64,000 nucleotides of DNA from JACKII01 sp965222315 (GCA_965222315.1 OZ244951.1:1922001-1986000), one strand, 5' to 3'. Counted from the stretch's first letter, positions 18,105 through 27,713 are shown. A program made the numbers and translations. The notes: generated from the sequence alone by a model not told the origin.

Positions 18105-20273
18105 ATGAACCAGCAACGTCTCGCGAGGGACCTGCCCAGAGAGACCGACACGACGGTTAGCGGGACGGAGCCATCCCGGTTCATCAACCGCGAATTGTCC
18201 TGGCTTCAGTTCAATGAGCGGGTACTGGAAGAATCCGGTAACCACCATCACCCTCTGCTGGAACGCCTGCGCTTCCTCTCCATCTCCGCCAGCAATTCCG
18301 ACGAATTCGCCATGGTGCGCATCGCGGGCCTGAAGGGACAGGTCGAGGCGGGGATCGTGACCCCCAGTGACGACGGCATGACGCCGCGCGAGCAGCTTTC
18401 CGCCATAGCGGGGCGCATGCACCAGCTATCCGGTTTGCAACAGCAGCTTTGGCGCTCACTGCGGGATGAGTTGGCCGCGGCCGGGATCAAGGTGATGACC
18501 CCGGCAGACCTGGCGACGCACGACCGCAAATGGCTGCAAAGTTACTTCCTTGACCGGATATTCCCGGTCATCACGCCGCTTGCCATCGATCCCGCCCACC
18601 CGTTTCCATTTATCCCGAACTTTGGTTTCGGCCTGATTCTGGACCTTGTTCGCCCGAGAGACGGTCAGCGGATTAACGCGCTCGTGCCGATCCCCCCGGC
18701 GCTGGACCGGTTTGTCCTGCTGCCTGGCTCTGACGACCGGTATGTCTCCATCGAGGACATTGTCCTGTTATGCATGGACCGGCTGTTCCCCGGCTTTTCC
18801 ATCCAGGCCAAGGGCTCTTTCCGGGTTATCCGCGATAGCGAGATGGAGATCGACGAGGAAGCCGAGGACCTGGTCCGTCACTTCGAATCGGCCTTGAAAC
18901 GCCGCCGCCGGGGCCATGTGGTCCAGTTGACCATTGATGTGGCCATGCCGGACCATCTGCGCCTCTACCTGGCAGCGCAAATGAGTGTCGAACCTGATGA
19001 CGTGTTCGTGCTGGAGGGGCTGGTCGGTCTGGCGGACGTCAAGCAACTGATCGATAGCAAGCACAAGGACCTGTTGTTCCATCCATACGAACCGCGCTTT
19101 CCAGAGCGTATCCGTGATTTTGGCGGGGATTGTTTCGCTGCCATTCAGGCAAAAGACATCCTGGTCCATCACCCCTATGAATCGTTCGACGTGGTGGTGC
19201 AGTTCCTGCGGCAGGCCGCGGCCGACCCGCACGTGGTCGCAATCAAACAAACGCTCTACCGCACGACATTGGATTCCCCGATTGTCGAAGCGCTGATCGA
19301 AGCGTCAGAGGCCGGTAAATCTGTCACCGCGCTGGTTGAACTGAAGGCCCGCTTCGACGAGGCGAACAATATTGTCTTGGCCCGCGATATGGAGCGGGCA
19401 GGGGTGCAAGTAGTCTTCGGCTTTGTGAACCTGAAGACCCACGCCAAGCTCTCGCTTGTGGTACGGCGGGAGGGGAGAGATTTGCGCTCCTACGGCCACT
19501 ATGGTACCGGCAACTATCATCCGATCACGGCTCGAATCTATACGGATCTTTCCTACTTCACCTCCGACAAGGTGCTTTGCCGGGATATGGCGCGGTTGTT
19601 CAATTACATCACCGGCTACGCCTCACCGGAGGGCCTGGAAAAGGTCGCTACCTCGCCAGTGTCATTGAACCAGACGATTATCGGCCTGATCGACGATGAG
19701 ATCGCCCACGCCAAAGCCGGGCGGCCGGCAGCAATCTGGGCCAAGATGAACGCCATCGTTGATCCTGATGTGATCGATGCGCTTTACCGGGCGAGCCAGG
19801 CCGGTGTCAGCATCGAGTTGGTGATCCGGGGCATTTGCTGTCTGCGTCCCGGCGTACCGGGCCTTTCGGAAAATATTACGGTGAAGAGCATCGTCGGGCG
19901 GTTCCTGGAGCACGCGCGCATCGCGTGCTTCGGCGCGGGGCATGGCCTGCCAGGGCCGGAGGCGAAGGTCTACATCTCGTCCGCCGATTGGATGCCGCGC
20001 AACCTGCACCGCCGGGTTGAAAGTTTCGTGCCGCTGGAGAATGAAACCGTCAAGCGGCAGGTGGTCGATGAGATCATGGTAGCGAATTTGAATGACAATT
20101 CGCAAAGCTGGCTATTGAATGCCGATGGCAGCTACACCCGTGTGCAGAATGACGCCAAACTGTTCTCAGCCCATGAGTATTTTATGACGAACCCAAGCTT
20201 GTCAGGCCGTGGTACGGCCCTGGAAAAAGCCCCGCCTGCTCCCGAATTGGTGTTGAGGACCGATGCGTCCTAG
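18105..20273 (+). CDS. ppk: Polyphosphate kinase 1
   Basis: 722-aa enzyme that polymerises the ATP gamma-phosphate into polyphosphate at the membrane. N domain: SRFINRELSWLQFNERVLEE. Head domain after about residue 120. Two phospholipase-D-like catalytic domains follow, with the phosphorylated His region SYGHYGTGNYHP (His465 and His475) and VELKARFDEANNI. The C-terminal segment YISSADWMPRNLHRRVE is intact. Length is normal. ppx follows after 46 bp, a classic ppk-ppx pair; no PhoB-type box was recognised upstream. Confidence 0.97.
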   Translation: MNQQRLARDLPRETDTTVSGTEPSRFINRELSWLQFNERVLEESGNHHHPLLERLRFLSISASNSDEFAMVRIAGLKGQVEAGIVTPSDDGMTPREQLSAIAGRMHQLSGLQQQLWRSLRDELAAAGIKVMTPADLATHDRKWLQSYFLDRIFPVITPLAIDPAHPFPFIPNFGFGLILDLVRPRDGQRINALVPIPPALDRFVLLPGSDDRYVSIEDIVLLCMDRLFPGFSIQAKGSFRVIRDSEMEIDEEAEDLVRHFESALKRRRRGHVVQLTIDVAMPDHLRLYLAAQMSVEPDDVFVLEGLVGLADVKQLIDSKHKDLLFHPYEPRFPERIRDFGGDCFAAIQAKDILVHHPYESFDVVVQFLRQAAADPHVVAIKQTLYRTTLDSPIVEALIEASEAGKSVTALVELKARFDEANNIVLARDMERAGVQVVFGFVNLKTHAKLSLVVRREGRDLRSYGHYGTGNYHPITARIYTDLSYFTSDKVLCRDMARLFNYITGYASPEGLEKVATSPVSLNQTIIGLIDDEIAHAKAGRPAAIWAKMNAIVDPDVIDALYRASQAGVSIELVIRGICCLRPGVPGLSENITVKSIVGRFLEHARIACFGAGHGLPGPEAKVYISSADWMPRNLHRRVESFVPLENETVKRQVVDEIMVANLNDNSQSWLLNADGSYTRVQNDAKLFSAHEYFMTNPSLSGRGTALEKAPPAPELVLRTDAS

Positions 20274-20319
20274 GTGGTGGTGGAGCGTAGTCGATCGATT
20301 GCGGCAGGAGTGGTTGTGA

Positions 20320-21780
20320 ATGAAGCGCGTTGCTGTCATCGATATCGGCTCTAACTCGGTCCGGCTGGTCGTTTATGGCATTACCGGATCAGCCTTGATT
20401 TCGCTCTATGACGAGAAGGCGACCTGTGGCCTGGGCCGCAACCTCTGGGCAACGGGCAAGCTTGACCCGGAAGGCAAGGAGCGGGCGATCACGGAATTGC
20501 GCCGGTTTGCCGAACTGGCCGCGGATTTCAACCTCTCCGGGTTTTTTCCGTTTGCCACCGCCGCTGTTCGCGATGCGAGCGACGGCCAGGCGTTTATTGA
20601 GCGGGTGCTGGTTGAGACGGGGCTGGAGGTCCAGGTCGTCTCTGGCCTGGACGAGGCGCGGTTCGCGGCAATGGGCGTTGCGGGTGCCATTCCCGGTGCA
20701 ACCGGCGTTGTCGGCGATCTGGGCGGCGGCAGCCTGGAACTGGTCCGGCTGGAGAATGGGGTTGTCCGGGACCAGGCGACGCTGCCGATAGGCGCGCTGA
20801 TGCGGCCGGAAGATGCTTCAGCCAACGAAATGAAGAAGTGGATTGCCTCCCGCCTGGCGGCAGTGGACTGGCTGGGTTCTGAGCAAGGCGGCGATTTCTA
20901 TCTGGTTGGCGGCGCCTGGCGGGCGTTCGCCCGGGCGCATATGCGCCAGAACGACCATCCGGTTTCCGTCATCCATGAATATGCCATTGAGACCGATGAC
21001 GCGCTGGAGCTGGCCGAGCTGATCGGGATGATGAGCGAGCGGTCGGTCACGCTTCTGAGCAGTGTTTCCCGACGCCGGCGGTCGATCATGCCGTATGCGG
21101 CGCTGACGCTTGCGAGAATCGCTCAAGTGGCCCGGCCCGACCGCGTGGTGGCGTCGGCTCACGGGGCCCGTGAAGGTTATGTCCGGGACGCCATGAGGAT
21201 GACCGGCGGCGATCCCCTGTTGGATTATAGCCGGTATGCGGGCGCTGCAACGGCACGCATACCCCCGGACGGAGAGAAGGTCTTGGCCTGGCTCTCACCG
21301 CTGTTTGCCGGGCTGGACCACGAGGCGGCGCGCTGGGTGGAGGCGGCCTGCTGGCTGTCGGATCTGGCGGGGCGGGACCATCCGGACCGACGGGCTGATA
21401 TTGCGCTTGCCCGCGGCTCCAATTTGCCCTCCGTCGCGTTTTCCCATGCCGCGCGGGCCTTTATCGGCACGGCGCTGATGGTACGCTACAGCGGTCCCAA
21501 GAAGCGGAGTGCTGGCGATGCTGTGCTGTCCGAACTCCTGCTGACCGAAGAACAGACCGCGATGGCGTTTCGGTTGGGCACAGCGCTGCGTCTGGGGCAT
21601 GCCATCTCGCCGAGCGGCCGGGCGCTGGACAAAACCCCGTTGGTCGTGAGCTTGGATAGGATTGCGCTGGATGGGCCGGCGGGCCTGCTGTCCGGGGATA
21701 CGGTGGGGCGGCGGTTTGCCAGCCTAGCGGCAGAGTTTCAGCGGGCGCCGGTCCTGCTGGGAGCGAAGGCCGCGGCGTAG
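20320..21780 (+). CDS. ppx: Exopolyphosphatase / Ppx-GppA family
   Basis: 486-aa ASKHA-fold phosphatase that removes terminal phosphate from polyphosphate (or pppGpp). Motifs: VIDIGSNSVRLVVYG at the N-terminus, ATAAVRDASDGQAFIERV, VVGDLGGGSLELV and the C-terminal HD-like part (ARFIGTAL-type AAR-FIGTALMVRYSG). It starts 46 bp after ppk1 on the same strand, so synthesis and breakdown of polyphosphate are probably coexpressed. Whether it prefers polyphosphate or pppGpp cannot be told from sequence, but ppk linkage favours polyphosphate. Confidence 0.94.
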   Translation: MKRVAVIDIGSNSVRLVVYGITGSALISLYDEKATCGLGRNLWATGKLDPEGKERAITELRRFAELAADFNLSGFFPFATAAVRDASDGQAFIERVLVETGLEVQVVSGLDEARFAAMGVAGAIPGATGVVGDLGGGSLELVRLENGVVRDQATLPIGALMRPEDASANEMKKWIASRLAAVDWLGSEQGGDFYLVGGAWRAFARAHMRQNDHPVSVIHEYAIETDDALELAELIGMMSERSVTLLSSVSRRRRSIMPYAALTLARIAQVARPDRVVASAHGAREGYVRDAMRMTGGDPLLDYSRYAGAATARIPPDGEKVLAWLSPLFAGLDHEAARWVEAACWLSDLAGRDHPDRRADIALARGSNLPSVAFSHAARAFIGTALMVRYSGPKKRSAGDAVLSELLLTEEQTAMAFRLGTALRLGHAISPSGRALDKTPLVVSLDRIALDGPAGLLSGDTVGRRFASLAAEFQRAPVLLGAKAAA

Positions 21781-21797
21781 GCGGGCAGCGCAGGCAC

Positions 21798-21829
21798 AAA
21801 AAAGGAGGCGGCCTTGGCGGCGCGCCTCC
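21798..21829 (-). terminator. Intrinsic terminator of rpoH
   Basis: GGAGGCG (21804-21810) pairs with CGCCTCC (21823-21829). On the minus strand the stem is followed by a run of six U from 21803-21798. On the plus strand four T follow the stem, so it may also stop ppk-ppx transcripts. Confidence 0.85.
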
Positions 21830-21853
21830 CATTTTCCCATCATCGAGGGATGG

Positions 21854-22768
21854 TTAGTCCGCGATGTAGGCGTCCACGGCTTTCTTCGCCGCCATGTTCT
21901 CCTGCAATGCCGCGTTGCGCATGGCGCGTTGCAGCTTCTCGAAGGCGCGGACCTCGATCTGGCGCACCCGCTCGCGGCTGATGCCGTATTCGTGGCTCAG
22001 TTCTTCGAGCGTCGCCGGGTCGTCCTTCAGGCGGCGTTCCTGGAGGATGTGGCGCTCCCGCTCGTTCAGGCAGCGGAACGCTTCGGTCAGCATCTGGCGC
22101 CGGTGGTCCAGTTCTTCCTCCTGGCCGAGCATGACTTCCTGGTTGTCTGTGTCATCTTCCAGCCAGTCCTGCCATTCGCCGTCGCCGTCGATGCGCAGGG
22201 GCGCATTCAGCGACTGGTCGCCGCCCGACAGACGCCGGTTCATGGAGACAACGTCGTCTTTTGAGACTTTCAGCTTGTCGGCGATGGTGGTGACGTTCTC
22301 CGGGGTCAGGTCGCCCTCTTCGAACGCCTTCAACTGGCCTTTGATCTTGCGAAGATTGAAGAACAGTTTCTTTTGCGAGGCAGTCGTGCCCATCTTTACC
22401 AGGGACCAGGAATGCAAAATGTATTCTTGAATCGACGCCCTGATCCACCACATGGCGTAGGTAGCCAGACGGAAACCACGGTCCGGATCGAACCGTTTCA
22501 CCGCCTGCATCATGCCGACGTTGCCTTCGGAGATCAGTTCGGCGACGGGCAGACCATAGCCGCGGTAGCCCATGGCAATTTTTGCGACCAACCGCAGATG
22601 ACTGGTGACCAGGGTATGCACTGCCTCCAGGTCCTCATGCTCCTGCCAGCGCTTGGCGAGCATAAACTCCTGCTCTGGCTCCAGCATGGGAAACTTGCGG
22701 ATATCCTGCAGGTAACGTGAAAGGTTGCCCTCGGCGGTTAACACAGGGATTGTTGCTGGAGTTGCCAT
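21854..22768 (-). CDS. rpoH: RNA polymerase sigma-32 factor
   Basis: 304-aa heat-shock sigma factor. Region 1.2 is LSRYLQDIRKFPMLEPEQE, region 2 is HLRLVAKIAMGYRGYGLPVAELISEGNVGMMQAVKRFDPDRGFRLATYAMWWI, the RpoH box QKKLFFNLRKIK is present, and region 4 has the ELSHEYGISRERVRQIEVRAFEKL helix-turn-helix. Alphaproteobacteria often carry more than one rpoH; only this one is visible. Its terminator is at 21798-21829, and the 140-bp gap to rluD upstream holds the promoter. Confidence 0.96.
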   Translation of the reverse strand: MATPATIPVLTAEGNLSRYLQDIRKFPMLEPEQEFMLAKRWQEHEDLEAVHTLVTSHLRLVAKIAMGYRGYGLPVAELISEGNVGMMQAVKRFDPDRGFRLATYAMWWIRASIQEYILHSWSLVKMGTTASQKKLFFNLRKIKGQLKAFEEGDLTPENVTTIADKLKVSKDDVVSMNRRLSGGDQSLNAPLRIDGDGEWQDWLEDDTDNQEVMLGQEEELDHRRQMLTEAFRCLNERERHILQERRLKDDPATLEELSHEYGISRERVRQIEVRAFEKLQRAMRNAALQENMAAKKAVDAYIAD

Positions 22769-22911
22769 ATCTTTGTCCCTCCCGGAACACGTAAACCGTA
22801 GAGTGCGTCAGCCGAAGCGGCCCAGCCGAATGCCATTATAGCATGTCGGACGGAAACGTTCCTTTAACGCGTCTGCACTGGATACGGAAATGGGGGGGCG
22901 ATGGATCAATC

Positions 22912-23880
22912 TCAAGATGATTGGCTGGTCAAGATTTTGTGCAGTGAACGCAAATCCGGCGGTAAAGCAGCCGAAAACCGGACTGATTTTGCACTGATAG
23001 GGTGCTGAAAGCCCAGGACCGCGGCGTGCAGGGCTTGTCTGCCCAGGGAAGCAACGGCATCGGCAGCTCCGCCCAGGCTGGAGCGGCGCGCTTTCGACAC
23101 ACGGGTATAGACCGGGTCGCCCAGTACCGGATGACCGATATGGGAGAGATGGACGCGGATCTGGTGGGTCCGCCCGGTCTCCAGCGAGCACCGGGTCAGG
23201 GCCGCGCTCTGGCCGAAGATTTCCTCTACGCGGTAGTGCGTGCGCGCGGCCCTGCCCGATGCAGTCACCGCCATGCGCTTGCGGTCTACCTTGTGACGGC
23301 CGATGGGCGCGTCGATGGTGCCGTGCGTCGGGTTTGGGATGCCGGTGGTGAAGGCCAGGTATTCCCGCTCGATGGAGTGGACGGAGAACTGCTCCACCAG
23401 GCCATGATGGGCGGCCTCCGTCTTGGCGACGACCATGACGCCGCTGGTATCCTTGTCGAGCCGGTGGACGATGCCGGGCCGCCGTTCGCCGCCTATCCCC
23501 GCAAGACTGTCGCCGCAATGGGCGAGGACGGCGTTAACCAAGGTGCCGTCCGGGTGCCCGGGCGCCGGATGCACGACCAAACCGGCGGGCTTGTTGACGA
23601 CCAACAGGGCGTCATCCTCGTACAAAATATCCAGGGGGATGTCCTGCGGCTGCGGCGTTGCCGGGGCAGGCGGCGGCAGGGTCAATTCCAGCTCGTCGCC
23701 TGCCCGCAATTTGGCGGAGGGGGTTAGCGGGCGCGGCCCTTCAAGCGAACCATCATCGATCAGTGCTTTCAGGCGCGAGCGGGAGAGATCCGGCCATAGC
23801 TGGGCCAGTGCCTTGTCCAGCCGCTGGCCGGCCAGTTCCGGCGGAATGGTAATGCTGCGGATTTCGTCATGCTCGTCCAT
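22912..23880 (-). CDS. rluD: RluA/RluD-family rRNA pseudouridine synthase
   Basis: 322-aa enzyme. The N-terminal S4 RNA-binding domain (ELAGQRLDKALAQLWPDLSRSRLKALIDDG) is followed by the RluA catalytic domain with VVNKPAGLVVHPAPGH, the catalytic Asp in GIVHRLDKDTSGVMVVAK, and ETGRTHQIRVHLSHIGHPVLGD. The S4 domain and length match RluD (23S U1911/1915/1917); RluC is a less likely alternative. In alphaproteobacteria this gene is commonly next to rpoH, as here. Confidence 0.9.
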   Translation of the reverse strand: MDEHDEIRSITIPPELAGQRLDKALAQLWPDLSRSRLKALIDDGSLEGPRPLTPSAKLRAGDELELTLPPPAPATPQPQDIPLDILYEDDALLVVNKPAGLVVHPAPGHPDGTLVNAVLAHCGDSLAGIGGERRPGIVHRLDKDTSGVMVVAKTEAAHHGLVEQFSVHSIEREYLAFTTGIPNPTHGTIDAPIGRHKVDRKRMAVTASGRAARTHYRVEEIFGQSAALTRCSLETGRTHQIRVHLSHIGHPVLGDPVYTRVSKARRSSLGGAADAVASLGRQALHAAVLGFQHPISAKSVRFSAALPPDLRSLHKILTSQSS

Positions 23881-23919
23881 GCCGTCTTGTAGTACGGCGC
23901 GGGCTTTGCCGGAAGCTGC

Positions 23920-24348
23920 CTAATCGCCCAGCCCATAGCTCGTCCAGCGCTCCGGCGACAGTGTGATGCGGAAGCGGGTGCCGGCGTCCATCTTGTCCCG
24001 TATGCTGTCGGCATAGGCTGTGCCGGGTGCATCGCCCAGGTAGCGGGCCGCCATCTGCCGAATGTCCTCGTAGACCGCGGTTTCCAGTGACGCCGTGCCC
24101 TCGACGCTGACATAGGCGTAGGGGCGGCTTTCGCGCTGGGCGGTAAGGGTGAACCGGCTGGTGGCGACGATCAGCCGTGACTTGAGCGATTCCTTTGGGG
24201 ATACAAACCAGGGCCTGCCCTGCTCGTCCAGCGAATACCAGATCGGCACGTTGAGCGGGCCGCGGCCCGGCGCGGCGACCGCTATCATGGCCACCCAGGG
24301 CTTGCCGAGGAACTGGCGGGCGGCATCTTCTGTCTGGGAGGCAGTCAT
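23920..24348 (-). CDS. Pyridoxamine 5'-phosphate oxidase-fold protein
   Basis: 142-aa split-barrel protein. The N-terminal strand pattern WVAMIAVAAPGRGPLNVPIWYSLDEQGRPWFVSP and the later SRFTLTAQRESRPYAYVSVEG are typical of small PNPOx-like flavin- or F420-binding proteins. Its substrate is unknown. The start overlaps the stop of the acyl-CoA ligase (ATGA), so the two are translationally coupled. Confidence 0.8.
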   Translation of the reverse strand: MTASQTEDAARQFLGKPWVAMIAVAAPGRGPLNVPIWYSLDEQGRPWFVSPKESLKSRLIVATSRFTLTAQRESRPYAYVSVEGTASLETAVYEDIRQMAARYLGDAPGTAYADSIRDKMDAGTRFRITLSPERWTSYGLGD

Positions 24349-25976
24349 CGGCTATTGGCTTTTTCCGTTAGCAGGGTGGCGCGGTATTCGTCGCGCAAGG
24401 CGGCCTTTATGACCTTGCCGACGCCGTTCTTCGGCAGGCCGTCTACAAACCGGATGGCGTCGGGCATCCACCATCTGGCGATCTTGCCGTCCAGGTAGGC
24501 GCGGATCGCGGCTTCATCGGGCTTCGTGTCCGGGTCTGGCACGATCAGCAGCAGCGGGCGTTCCTGCCAGCGGGGATGCTCGACCCCGATGCAGCAGGCC
24601 TCCGCCACGCCGGGGCAGCCCGCCGCCGTGTTCTCCAGTTCGACCGAGCTGATCCATTCGCCGCCGGACTTGATGGCGTCCTTGGCCCGGTCGGTGATGC
24701 GCATATGCCCGTCCGGTCCCACAGAGCCGATATCGCCGGTATCCAGCCAGCCGTCCGCCGACAATGGTGTCAGATCCGGCCGGCGGAAATACCCTGCCGC
24801 AACGGACGGGCCGCGCAACTGAAGGAAGCCGATGCATTTTCCATCACCTGGCAGCACCTGGCCGCTGTCGTCCACCACCCTCACATCGGAGAGGAAGACG
24901 GGCTGACCCTGGGTCAGTTGCTCGGCCTGTTGCTCGGCTTCGCTGCCGAGCGGGTCCGGTATGGCGATAGTCAGGGCCTGGGTTGTCTCCGTCATGCCAA
25001 AGGCGTGGATGACCTTAGGGCCCAGTGCCTCGATGCGGCGCAACAGCGATTCCGGCGGGGCCGTCGCCCCCGTCCACAATTGGCGGAGCGGGCCGAAGCC
25101 TTTGGCGTCGTTCTGCGCCTCCGCCAGCAGGTCCATCAGCACGGTCGGCACGCCGCCAGTGTGGGTCACTTCCTCCGCATGGATCAGGTCCAGCATGGCA
25201 CGCGGGCTGACGTTGCGGCCGGGCAGCACCATTTTGGTTCCCGTCAACGGCGCCATGTAGGGCATGCCCCACCCGTTGCAGTGAAAGAAGGCGGCAGTGC
25301 AGAGCACGCAGTCGCCGCGCCCCAGGTTCCAGCCGTTCTTGCCGGCGATGGAGAGCAGGTTCAGCACCGTGCCGCGGTGGCTGTAGAGCACGCCCTTCGG
25401 CTCACCGGTGGTTGCGGAGGTGAAGCAGAGGGTAGAGGCCCGGCGCTCGTCGAACTGGGGCCACTGAAAGGCCAGGTCACCCTCGTCGATCAGGTCTTCG
25501 TAGCAGAAAATTCCGGGGAGGGAGGTTTCCGGCATCCCGGCGCGGTTCGCCAGGATGATCCAATGTCTGACGTCCGGGCACTCCGGCGCGATGGCCTCGG
25601 CGAGCGGCAGGCAGTCCAGATCGACAAAGACAGCCCGGTCGCCGCAGTGATTGATTGTGTAGGCAAGGTGGCGTTTGTGCAGGCGCGGGTTCGCCGTGTG
25701 CAGCACGCCACCCGCGCCCGGTACCGCGTGCATCACCTCAAACAGCCGCCACGTATTCCAGGCAAGCGCGCCGAGAAACACGCCTTCGCCGGCCAGGCCA
25801 CGCTTTTGCAGGCTGGCGGCAAGTAGGCGGGAGCGGCGGTCCGCTTCGGCATAATTGGTGCGGTGGATGGCCTTGCCGTCGGCAGCGGTGACGATCTCAA
25901 CCCGCGGATAGACGCGTGCTGCATAGGACAGCGTGGCACTGGTGAGTAGCGGGGCATCCTGCATTAGCCCTAGCAT
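24345..25976 (-). CDS. Medium/long-chain fatty acyl-CoA ligase
   Basis: 543-aa ANL enzyme that makes acyl-CoA from a fatty or aromatic acid. The P-loop reads TSATTGEPKGVLYSHRG: Ala replaces the usual second Gly of TSGTTG, a variant I have seen described in related ligases. AFFHCNGWGMPY, HAFGMTETTQ, DGWLDTGDIGSVGPDGHMRITDRAKDAIKSGGEWISS and KNGVGKVIKAALRD (catalytic Lys) complete the fold. GGAGGA lies before the ATG. It is the first gene of a pair with the PNPOx-like protein. Length and the YSHRG extension suggest the AlkK/medium-chain group. Confidence 0.88.
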   Translation of the reverse strand: MLGLMQDAPLLTSATLSYAARVYPRVEIVTAADGKAIHRTNYAEADRRSRLLAASLQKRGLAGEGVFLGALAWNTWRLFEVMHAVPGAGGVLHTANPRLHKRHLAYTINHCGDRAVFVDLDCLPLAEAIAPECPDVRHWIILANRAGMPETSLPGIFCYEDLIDEGDLAFQWPQFDERRASTLCFTSATTGEPKGVLYSHRGTVLNLLSIAGKNGWNLGRGDCVLCTAAFFHCNGWGMPYMAPLTGTKMVLPGRNVSPRAMLDLIHAEEVTHTGGVPTVLMDLLAEAQNDAKGFGPLRQLWTGATAPPESLLRRIEALGPKVIHAFGMTETTQALTIAIPDPLGSEAEQQAEQLTQGQPVFLSDVRVVDDSGQVLPGDGKCIGFLQLRGPSVAAGYFRRPDLTPLSADGWLDTGDIGSVGPDGHMRITDRAKDAIKSGGEWISSVELENTAAGCPGVAEACCIGVEHPRWQERPLLLIVPDPDTKPDEAAIRAYLDGKIARWWMPDAIRFVDGLPKNGVGKVIKAALRDEYRATLLTEKANSR

Positions 25977-26015
25977 GGCTGTTCCTCCAGAGGCGCTTCC
26001 GAGGCGCGCCGTGCG

Positions 26016-27593
26016 CTAATCGGATGAGTAGGCGTGGAAATCCAATGGCATCTGATGGGTAAAGTGGTTGCCATCAACATGATAGATCAACAGGGGACCG
26101 CCGGCTCCGTCAAAATCTTCTGACGCTCGATCCTGGTAAATCACCGCAATGGCAGCGTGGATATTCAACACGTTCCTGATGATGGCTATCGTTGGACCCG
26201 TAGCCAGCAACATGTTGCCGTAACTGCCAATGCGTTCGCGGATTCGCATTAACTGCCCTAGGTTAGGCATCGGCAGACCCGCGGCCAAGGCAATGGCGTT
26301 GATCAGGCAATTATTGACCCCGAGCAATTGATTGGCTTCCAATTGAATTTGGGTGTTCATTTCCGTCACAAGGGAGCGCCCGCCAATCGCCGCGGGCCGG
26401 TAGAAGGGAGTTTTGCCGGAAAAGACCTCTGAGAATGACGGCTCTTTCTCGCTTCGTTCGATTCTGCGGATCGCTTTGTGGAGGAAGAAGCGCCCGCCCT
26501 TGCTGCCTTTCATCAGGTCGGAACCAATGGCGGCCAAGGCTTCAGCCATGTGTGGGTCCAGTTTCTTTAATCCGCCTCGGCGCATAAAAAACCGCAGCAA
26601 CTTTATCTGCTTCTTCTTCCGGTTTTTGTACTTTTTGCTATCCAGATTCTTCGCCAATGTTTTCCAGTTATAGTCCGCACTCGTACCGGCGCGTCTGAAT
26701 TTCCTTGATTTGTTGGATTTCTTGGATTTACTGGGTTCAGAAGATTCAACCAAATCAAGAGGCGTTGCATAGATGTCTTTGGTGCCAGGGTTATCGTATT
26801 CGATCTGATGTCCGCCCAAATCAATTGACATGGGGAGGCGTTGATAGTCATCCCGCTTGTTCGCCTGCCGACCGAAACGGATAGCATCAAAAAAATCAAA
26901 GGTTGGGACGCCGACTTTATCCGGAGTCTTTCCGGACCTGATCAAATCGATTTTGCCTTTGTTCAGATGAGTCCCCCATTTTTCCATATCCATTGCGTCT
27001 TCTTCATCAGAATCCCAGCCACTTAAATCATCGGTTTGTATGAAATTGATGCTGGTCGCTTGTAAGTCCTCCGGTGTATCGATTCTGTGAATCGGAACCT
27101 GATTACGATTCCATACCCGCAATAACCCTTGCCGCGTTGATTTTGGATTCGAACTATCATCGATATAATTTTTCACTGAAAAATAATCGTCACCTATTCC
27201 TAAATCGTTTTCTTTAATGTACTTAGCCGCATGACTCTTTTTGCGCTGGATTGGATAATGACCGGCTCTGGTGGCTACCGGTCCTGGAAGCAATGACGCC
27301 GGGATACTGTGTTTTGAACCGGTTTGCGCATGAGGAAGGGTGCCACCCGATATTTTCTGCAGGGACGCCGACTGCTTGAACTGGCGGCTATTTTCAGACA
27401 GTTGCTGAACATGCCTCAATTGGGCGATGTGCGGGCTGTTGTCCGCGCTTTCTTGGAGCCTGCCTTGAAGAAGAGATTGGGGGCGGTTGTCCGCGAACCG
27501 GGGAGCTGACCCCTGGCGATTTCCGCTGGCCGATAAACCATTGCCAACTGATTGGCGGTTGCTGGCCTTGGTTTTGCTCTCTTGAAATATCAT
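26016..27593 (-). CDS. Putative secreted effector: DNRP-type leader plus OTU/papain-like Cys-His domain
   Basis: 525-aa protein, not a recognised named family. Residues 33-82 hold short repeats of the form FADNRPQSLLQGRLQ, ADNSPHIAQLRHVQQ, SENSRQFKQSASLQK, followed by YPIQRKK near 113-119. This leader strongly resembles the N-termini of DUF4157 proteins and cargo of extracellular contractile injection systems. The middle is basic and Ser/Lys-rich (285-330, KSKKSNKSRKFRR). The C-terminus (about 415-520) has GVNNCLINAIALAAG (Cys429), GQLMRIRERIGSYGNML and LLIYHVDGNHFTHQ (His505, His510), the order and spacing of an OTU or papain-like cysteine protease toxin. There is no signal peptide. The gene is clearly more AT-rich than its neighbours, a sign of transfer. 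No injection-system structural genes are in the window. Confidence 0.6.
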   Translation of the reverse strand: MIFQESKTKASNRQSVGNGLSASGNRQGSAPRFADNRPQSLLQGRLQESADNSPHIAQLRHVQQLSENSRQFKQSASLQKISGGTLPHAQTGSKHSIPASLLPGPVATRAGHYPIQRKKSHAAKYIKENDLGIGDDYFSVKNYIDDSSNPKSTRQGLLRVWNRNQVPIHRIDTPEDLQATSINFIQTDDLSGWDSDEEDAMDMEKWGTHLNKGKIDLIRSGKTPDKVGVPTFDFFDAIRFGRQANKRDDYQRLPMSIDLGGHQIEYDNPGTKDIYATPLDLVESSEPSKSKKSNKSRKFRRAGTSADYNWKTLAKNLDSKKYKNRKKKQIKLLRFFMRRGGLKKLDPHMAEALAAIGSDLMKGSKGGRFFLHKAIRRIERSEKEPSFSEVFSGKTPFYRPAAIGGRSLVTEMNTQIQLEANQLLGVNNCLINAIALAAGLPMPNLGQLMRIRERIGSYGNMLLATGPTIAIIRNVLNIHAAIAVIYQDRASEDFDGAGGPLLIYHVDGNHFTHQMPLDFHAYSSD

Positions 27594-27631
27594 GGATTTG
27601 TCATTTCGACTGAACTGCCAAACCCCTTTGG

Positions 27632-27671
27632 CCGAAGGTGCCGGGCATCAACCACAATAACGGCACCTTCC
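27632..27671. other. Imperfect stem-loop downstream of Ldh-type gene
   Basis: CCGAAGGTGCCG and CGGCACCTTCCGG can pair (one bulge) around a 17-nt loop, between the effector start and the 3' end of the 27714 gene. No U-run on either strand; possibly a Rho-dependent end or an mRNA-protecting hairpin. Confidence 0.4.
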
Positions 27672-27713
27672 GGCTGGCCTCTTGCCGGCGGGTGCCGTTG
27701 GCAGCAGGCGTCG

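Noticed and set aside
24345..25976. TSATTG in the acyl-CoA ligase as a broken P-loop
   Set aside because: The Gly to Ala change occurs in working relatives and all other motifs are intact.
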